Assembly (NCBI GenBank): GCA_033813475.1
Contig: JAPXRP010000040.1
Span: 1 to 27,419 of the forward strand
Direction of reading: 5' to 3'
Length of the DNA stretch: 27,419 nucleotides
Source of the DNA: JAAYBR01 sp033813475
GTDB taxonomy: Bacteria > Hydrogenedentota > Hydrogenedentia > Hydrogenedentales > CAITNO01
The notes under the pieces were generated by a model, which was not told the origin of the DNA, did no database searches, and saw only the letters and a program-made list of their open reading frames with translations. Position numbers and translations under genes: made by a program. The first letter of the stretch is position 1. Every line of letters begins with the position of its first letter. Below, one piece after another: positions 23,828 through 27,419 of the stretch.

Positions 23828-24860
23828 CCTCGTCCGCTCCGGGTTGCGCCTCGCAAAGCATGCCCTTCATGTCGAGCAGCTTCTGGCGGAGCTGCTCCGT
23901 GGTGTCGGGATGGTCCTTCAGGAACTGGCGGGTGTTCTCGCGGCCCTGCCCCAGGTTTTCCCCGCTCATGGAGAACCACGCGCCGCTCTTCTGGATCAGC
24001 TTGGCCTCGATGGCGAGGTCCAGGATGTCGCCCTCCATGCTGATGCCCTCGTTGAAGAGGATGTCGAACTCCGCCTGGCGGAAGGGGGCGCTCATCTTGT
24101 TCTTCACCACCTTGACGCGGACGCGGTTGCCCACGTTCTCCTCGCGGTCCTTGAGGCCCGCGATGCGCCGGATGTCGAGGCGCATGCTGGAGTAGAACTT
24201 GAGGGCGCGCCCGCCGGTGGTCGTCTCGGGGCTGCCGAACATGACGCCGATCTTCTCGCGGATCTGGTTGATGAAGATGACCAGGGTGTTCGTGCGGCTG
24301 ATGATGGCCGTCAGCTTGCGCAGGGCCTGCGACATGAGCCGCGCCTGGAGGCCCACATGGCTGTCGCCCATGTCGCCCTCCACCTCCGCCTTGGGCACCA
24401 GCGCCGCCACCGAGTCCACCACGATCACGTCCACCGCGTTGCTGCGCACCAGGCTCTCGCAGATTTCCAGCGCCTGCTCCGCCGTGTCCGGCTGTGAGAC
24501 CAGCAGGTTGTTGATGTCCACCCCGATCTTCTGCGCGAAGGTCGGGTCGAGCGCGTGCTCCGCGTCAATGAAGCACGCGATGCCGCCGCCGCGCTGGGCG
24601 TTGGCCACCACATGCAGCGCCAGGGTCGTCTTGCCCGACGACTCCGGCCCGAACACCTCCACCACACGGCCCCGGGGCAGGCCGCCCACCCCGGTCGCGA
24701 TGTCCAGCGAGAGGCTGCCCGTGCTGATGGACTGCACCCCCGCCCGGAAGGAGTCGTCCCCCAGGCGCACCATGGTCCCCTTGCCGAACTGCTTCTCCAA
24801 CTGGGAGATGGCAATGTCCAGCGCCTTCACTTTTGACTTGTCGTCCGTATTGGCGGCCAT
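23805..24860 (-). CDS. recA: Recombinase RecA
   Basis: This 351-aa protein is full length. It is the ATP-dependent strand-exchange protein of homologous recombination and the co-protease that triggers LexA cleavage. The Walker A is GPESSGKT (71-78), and the Walker B region VIVVDSVAALVPKAEVEGD follows. L1 and the GLQARLMSQALRKLT core, L2 (FGSPETTTGGRALKFYSSMRLDIRR) and the acidic C-terminal tail are all in place. AGGAGG lies 8 nt before the ATG. The gene heads a two-gene unit with asmA, which overlaps its end. The upstream region holds a TTGACA -35 and two nested inverted repeats. Confidence 0.99.
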   Translation of the reverse strand: MAANTDDKSKVKALDIAISQLEKQFGKGTMVRLGDDSFRAGVQSISTGSLSLDIATGVGGLPRGRVVEVFGPESSGKTTLALHVVANAQRGGGIACFIDAEHALDPTFAQKIGVDINNLLVSQPDTAEQALEICESLVRSNAVDVIVVDSVAALVPKAEVEGDMGDSHVGLQARLMSQALRKLTAIISRTNTLVIFINQIREKIGVMFGSPETTTGGRALKFYSSMRLDIRRIAGLKDREENVGNRVRVKVVKNKMSAPFRQAEFDILFNEGISMEGDILDLAIEAKLIQKSGAWFSMSGENLGQGRENTRQFLKDHPDTTEQLRQKLLDMKGMLCEAQPGADEDDVPPGD

Positions 24861-24879
24861 CGAACTTCCTCCTGTCGTG

Positions 24880-24939
24880 CGGGTTGAAATATACTGAACA
24901 AACTTTCACCTGCGGCACAGTGTGCCAGATTTCAACCCG
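24880..24939. repeat. Nested inverted repeats in the recA promoter/leader
   Basis: Outer arms CGGGTTGAAAT (24880-24890) and ATTTCAACCCG (24929-24939) are a perfect 11-bp inverted repeat. One lies between the recA -35 and -10, the other in the leader about 20 nt before the ATG. Inside, GGCACA-G-TGTGCC (24914-24926) is a perfect palindrome covering the -10. They look like operator sites, possibly for LexA or another dimeric repressor. No classical CTGT-N8-ACAG or GAAC-N4-GTTC box was found. Confidence 0.6.
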
Positions 24940-24947
24940 TTTGTCAA
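24919..24947 (-). promoter_or_regulatory. Promoter of recA-asmA
   Basis: The minus strand has a perfect TTGACA (24942-24947), then 17 nt, then CACACT (24919-24924), a poor -10 inside the GGCACAcTGTGCC palindrome. A strong -35 with a -10 covered by a palindrome fits a repressible promoter. Confidence 0.6.
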
Positions 24948-24959
24948 GTCCGGACCGCA

Positions 24960-24976
24960 GGCCGTTTCGCACGGCC
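24960..24976 (-). terminator. Hairpin after the PqaA-like gene
   Basis: On the minus strand GGCCGT-GCGAA-ACGGCC forms a 6-bp stem starting 5 nt after the TAA of the hydrolase gene. There is no T-tract. Confidence 0.35.
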
Positions 24977-24980
24977 CGGA

Positions 24981-27131
24981 TTATAGCGTTTTCCGCCCCT
25001 TTCGCCGCAACAGCACCATCCCGCAAAGCGCCAGCACGGGCAGGAGCGGCAGGGCGGCCACGGGGAGTCCGGGCGCAAACTGCACCGCGTTCGGCACGGT
25101 GACGGTGCCGCTGTTTCCGGCGAGGTCGGTCATCTGGATTTCGAGGGCGGCCGCACCCTGGGGATCGTCCCCCGTGACCGCGTGGAGATAGGTGTAGGCG
25201 TTGTCCTTGCCGGGGGCGGCGAGAACCTCAACGCCCCCGAGGAGGACTGCGGGGGCGGCGCGCAGGGGCTCGGAGGCCTCAAAGGTGATCCAGACGGTGT
25301 CGCCGGGCCGGACCTGCTGCGGGGCGACCACCAGATTGCGCACCTCTGCGGCCGTGTTGTCCACGGCCGGGGGGCCGTTGAAGGAAGACTGGCCCGGGTT
25401 CTCCGACAAGTCGGTCCCCTCGACAACGACGGCCGCCGGCCCGTCGGCATCCGCCGGGTCAACGGTGAAGGTGAAGGTGTAGGCCTGCCCGTTTTCGGAC
25501 AGGAGGACGGCGGGCCGTCCATTCACCGTAACCTCGGGCGCGTCGGCCAGGGGCTCGGAGGCCCCGAAGGACAGCGTGACCTCCTGTCCGGCCCGGGCGT
25601 GGGCGGGATCCGCAGTGAGGTTGGCAAAGGCGGGTGCCTTCACATCGGGCGGTTCCTGGCCGAGGGCGTAGGTGTCCGGCACGACCCGCAGGCCGGAGCA
25701 GAGCGAGATGCCGTCGAAGTCGAGCTGGACGAAGAAACCGCGCCATCCGGTGGTCGGCGTTTCCGGCGGCGCGATAAAGACGCCGTCGCCCTCGGGGTCC
25801 GTCAGGGGGGTGGAGGTCCACTGCGGCCCAAGGGTCTGCAGACGGAAATCCCGGTGGGTCGGGTTCTGCGCCTGCCACACCTTCACGGCCCAGGGCTGGG
25901 TACGCGTCTCCACGCGGATGGAGCCGTCCTCCTCGAAGGACCACGAGAAGTCCGGCATGGTCACCCCGCTGTTGGGGATGAAGACCTTGATGAAGGAAAT
26001 CAGGCCGACAAGCATGTCGAGGTTGGAGGTGTCAATGCCGAGGCCGTGGTCGGTGTTCGGCAGGTACATGACCCGGTTCGTCCCCGGCAGGTAGTCGAAA
26101 TAGAACTTGACGCCGTCGGAGAGGAAAAACTGGTCGCCCGTGCTGTTGATGATGAGCTTGGGCATGGTGAGACGGTCGCGGTAGGTGAAGGGGTCCACAA
26201 TCCGCGCCAGGTCGCGCCCGGCGTCCGTGTTTAGCCGGTCGAAGACATTCATGTTGGTGTAGTCGCGCACTGCCGTGGAGTAGCCGCCCTGGATGAAATG
26301 GGCGGGATCGTTCAGCGGGTAGCCGCTGTAGGCGTTCTTGTGGTGCGTGATCTGCTTGTTCATGTTCAGCACGTCAATCACGATGGGCACGATGCCCACG
26401 ACCCGCCGCTGGGGGTCCGCCGCCGCCGTGAGCCAGGTGGTCCAGCCCCGCTTCGACGCCCCGCCCACGATGAAGCGGTCCAGGGTGAGGGCGGTGTTCT
26501 GCCGCGTGAACTCCTGCACGGCGTCCATGGCCTTCACCGCCGCCTTTGTCATGGGCAGCAGCAGCGGCCATTCCGGGTCCGGGTGCGGCCCTGTGCCCGT
26601 GTACAGGTCCAGGTACTTGTCGTAGGTGTACGAGATGATGCTGTCCTCGGAGCGGTTCGAGGACTCGCCCACGAAGCGGACCGGCTCGTTCGGAACAAAC
26701 TGGAGGTAGGCGATGCTGCACCCGAGGAACGACGCCACGAACCCGTATTCGCTCACATCGTCCGGCGTGCTCCGGTTGCTGCCCCCCTCGACGATGAGCA
26801 TGCATGTGTCGGGGTCCGCGTTGAACGGCACCACAATGTGCAGGAAATGCCGCCACAGCTCCTTGTTCGGGCTTGTCGCCGCAAAGTCCGCCGAGGTCCG
26901 CCACGTCTGCGACGTCATGTTGAGGATGTGGAGGGTGCCCGTCTGCGGCCCCACGCCGCCCAGCCCGTACACCGGGGACGTGCTGCGCAGCGACCAGCCG
27001 TACGAGGCGTCCGGCTTCTCCACATAGTCGTCCAGCGCCGTGCGCACCGGCGCGCCGGCGTGCCCGGCGCCCGCCGCCAGAACCAGGGAAAGAACAACCA
27101 GGACACAGCGGAACAAGGATGAAGACTTCAT
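24981..27131 (-). CDS. PhoPQ-activated pathogenicity-related (PqaA-like) secreted hydrolase with Ig-like repeats and C-terminal sorting tail
   Basis: This 716-aa exported protein has a signal peptide (MKSSSLFRCVLVVLSLVLA, predicted cut after A25). Residues ~35-490 match the PhoPQ-activated pathogenicity-related family of alpha/beta hydrolases: S226 in GGASKRGW, D333 in NSTGDQFF and H362 in NTDHGLG would form the triad. Two related ~85-aa Ig-like modules follow (about 498-580 and 591-676), each with an ASEPL motif and a TDLxxN ending. The tail (~686-716) is a Pro-containing PVAALPLLPVLALC hydrophobic helix ending in RRKGRK, typical of CTERM sorting or membrane-anchor signals. The ATG at 27131 has GGGAG 8 nt upstream; an in-frame TTG at 27146 is less likely. 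The substrate is unknown. Confidence 0.88.
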   Translation of the reverse strand: MKSSSLFRCVLVVLSLVLAAGAGHAGAPVRTALDDYVEKPDASYGWSLRSTSPVYGLGGVGPQTGTLHILNMTSQTWRTSADFAATSPNKELWRHFLHIVVPFNADPDTCMLIVEGGSNRSTPDDVSEYGFVASFLGCSIAYLQFVPNEPVRFVGESSNRSEDSIISYTYDKYLDLYTGTGPHPDPEWPLLLPMTKAAVKAMDAVQEFTRQNTALTLDRFIVGGASKRGWTTWLTAAADPQRRVVGIVPIVIDVLNMNKQITHHKNAYSGYPLNDPAHFIQGGYSTAVRDYTNMNVFDRLNTDAGRDLARIVDPFTYRDRLTMPKLIINSTGDQFFLSDGVKFYFDYLPGTNRVMYLPNTDHGLGIDTSNLDMLVGLISFIKVFIPNSGVTMPDFSWSFEEDGSIRVETRTQPWAVKVWQAQNPTHRDFRLQTLGPQWTSTPLTDPEGDGVFIAPPETPTTGWRGFFVQLDFDGISLCSGLRVVPDTYALGQEPPDVKAPAFANLTADPAHARAGQEVTLSFGASEPLADAPEVTVNGRPAVLLSENGQAYTFTFTVDPADADGPAAVVVEGTDLSENPGQSSFNGPPAVDNTAAEVRNLVVAPQQVRPGDTVWITFEASEPLRAAPAVLLGGVEVLAAPGKDNAYTYLHAVTGDDPQGAAALEIQMTDLAGNSGTVTVPNAVQFAPGLPVAALPLLPVLALCGMVLLRRKGRKTL

Positions 27132-27276
27132 CTGCGGGACTCCCAAGAGACGGTTATAAAGGGGACACTACCTGCCTGCCGTAAGACCTGCGGACACAGG
27201 ATACGGTTTCCCTCCCCGTGAATACCCGTCTCCCCTCTCCGAGTTCCAAGACCGTCGTCTCCCTTCATCATCGCGG

Positions 27277-27323
27277 CCCGCAGGCGAGCCTGCGGGAGGA
27301 AAGGCGGCAGCAGGCAGCCTCAC
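27277..27323. repeat. GC hairpin plus fragment related to the copy A/B core (copy C)
   Basis: CCCGCAGG-CGAG-CCTGCGGG (27277-27296) is a perfect 8-bp stem. The next bases, AGGAAAGGCGGCAGCA, match the AGAAAGGCGGCAGCA of copies A and B in the same order after a CCCGC...hairpin. It appears to be a third, short and degenerate member of the family. Confidence 0.55.
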
Positions 27324-27337
27324 CCCGCCCCATTGGT

Positions 27338-27414
27338 CTTCTTTGTGTTCTTGGTGTCTTCGTGGTAAAACTCCGGAAGTTTTTCACCACAAAGTCACAA
27401 AGGGCACAAAGAAG
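27338..27414. repeat. Imperfect 29-bp inverted repeat with ~9-nt periodicity
   Basis: The arm 27338-27366 and the arm 27386-27414 are reverse complements at 24 of 29 positions, separated by 19 nt. Within each arm a ~9-nt unit of the form CTTTGTGxx (CTTTGTGTT, CTTGGTGTC, TTCGTGGT) recurs. Similar CTTTGTG-type runs are widespread between genes in many bacteria, from memory. Confidence 0.75.
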
Positions 27415-27419
27415 AGGGG

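Larger units (their letters stand above)
27132..27419. other. Gene-free right edge with three repeat-like structures
   Basis: No coding region was recognised. It contains the upstream region of the hydrolase gene, a GC hairpin (27277-27296), a fragment related to the copy A/B core (27297-27323) and a large imperfect inverted repeat at the edge (27338-27414). The window ends here, so a gene beyond is not visible. Confidence 0.7.

Noticed and set aside
24880..24910. Classical SOS box (CTGT-N8-ACAG or GAAC-N4-GTTC) at recA
   Set aside because: TACTGAACAAACTTTC has a GAAC half-site but the second half does not match; only the palindromes reported above are supported.

Overview
The window is GC-rich bacterial chromosome with mostly single-copy housekeeping and envelope genes and no phage, plasmid or CRISPR content. 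The DUF1559-type prepilin, the CxxC zinc-ribbon proteins with Ala/Pro-rich linkers, the PhoPQ-activated (PqaA-like) hydrolase with a C-terminal sorting tail, and the strictly anaerobic nrdDG pair suggest a Gram-negative, at least facultatively anaerobic member of a PVC-like or Hydrogenedentota-like lineage. That placement is inference from gene style, not from a marker tree.

Layout, left to right: tRNA-Pro(GGG) (-); O-antigen-ligase-like membrane protein with a long TPR tail (-), divergent from a vWA-domain lipoprotein and a tiny zinc-ribbon/tail-anchored protein (+); nrdD-nrdG, anaerobic ribonucleotide reductase and its activase (-), with a very good promoter and an upstream 18-bp palindrome; a 0.9-kb gene-free stretch ending in a dispersed repeat (copy A); a prepilin (+) with a strong terminator; a coiled-coil protein of unknown function (+) convergent with a zinc-ribbon/coiled-coil/polytopic membrane protein ending in a GspC/PilP-like domain (-); a second gene-free stretch holding repeat copy B; a PabB-PabC fusion (+) for p-aminobenzoate; a Rnk-like GreA/B-fold protein and an LRAT-type papain-fold protein (+); a four-gene minus-strand operon (zinc-finger protein, SPOR protein, PanE-like reductase, DUF374 acyltransferase); recA-asmA (-, overlapping); and a PqaA-like secreted hydrolase (-) with two Ig-like repeats, followed by a repeat-rich right edge.

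The most notable non-gene signal is copy B (about 13977-14440). It is a roughly 464-bp element without a transposase, with perfect 19-20-bp terminal inverted repeats flanked by a 10-12-bp direct repeat that looks like a target-site duplication. It sits between the divergent promoters of the zinc-ribbon membrane gene and the PabB-PabC gene. Copy A (8733-9002) matches its right 270 bp without a net gap and stops at the same end. Both copies end 8-10 bp upstream of a candidate -35 box in the same orientation. This looks like a MITE-like, promoter-proximal repeat family. Other regulatory candidates are palindromes at the nrdD, recA, rnk and zinc-finger operon promoters, and a G9 tract inside the pabB promoter spacer.
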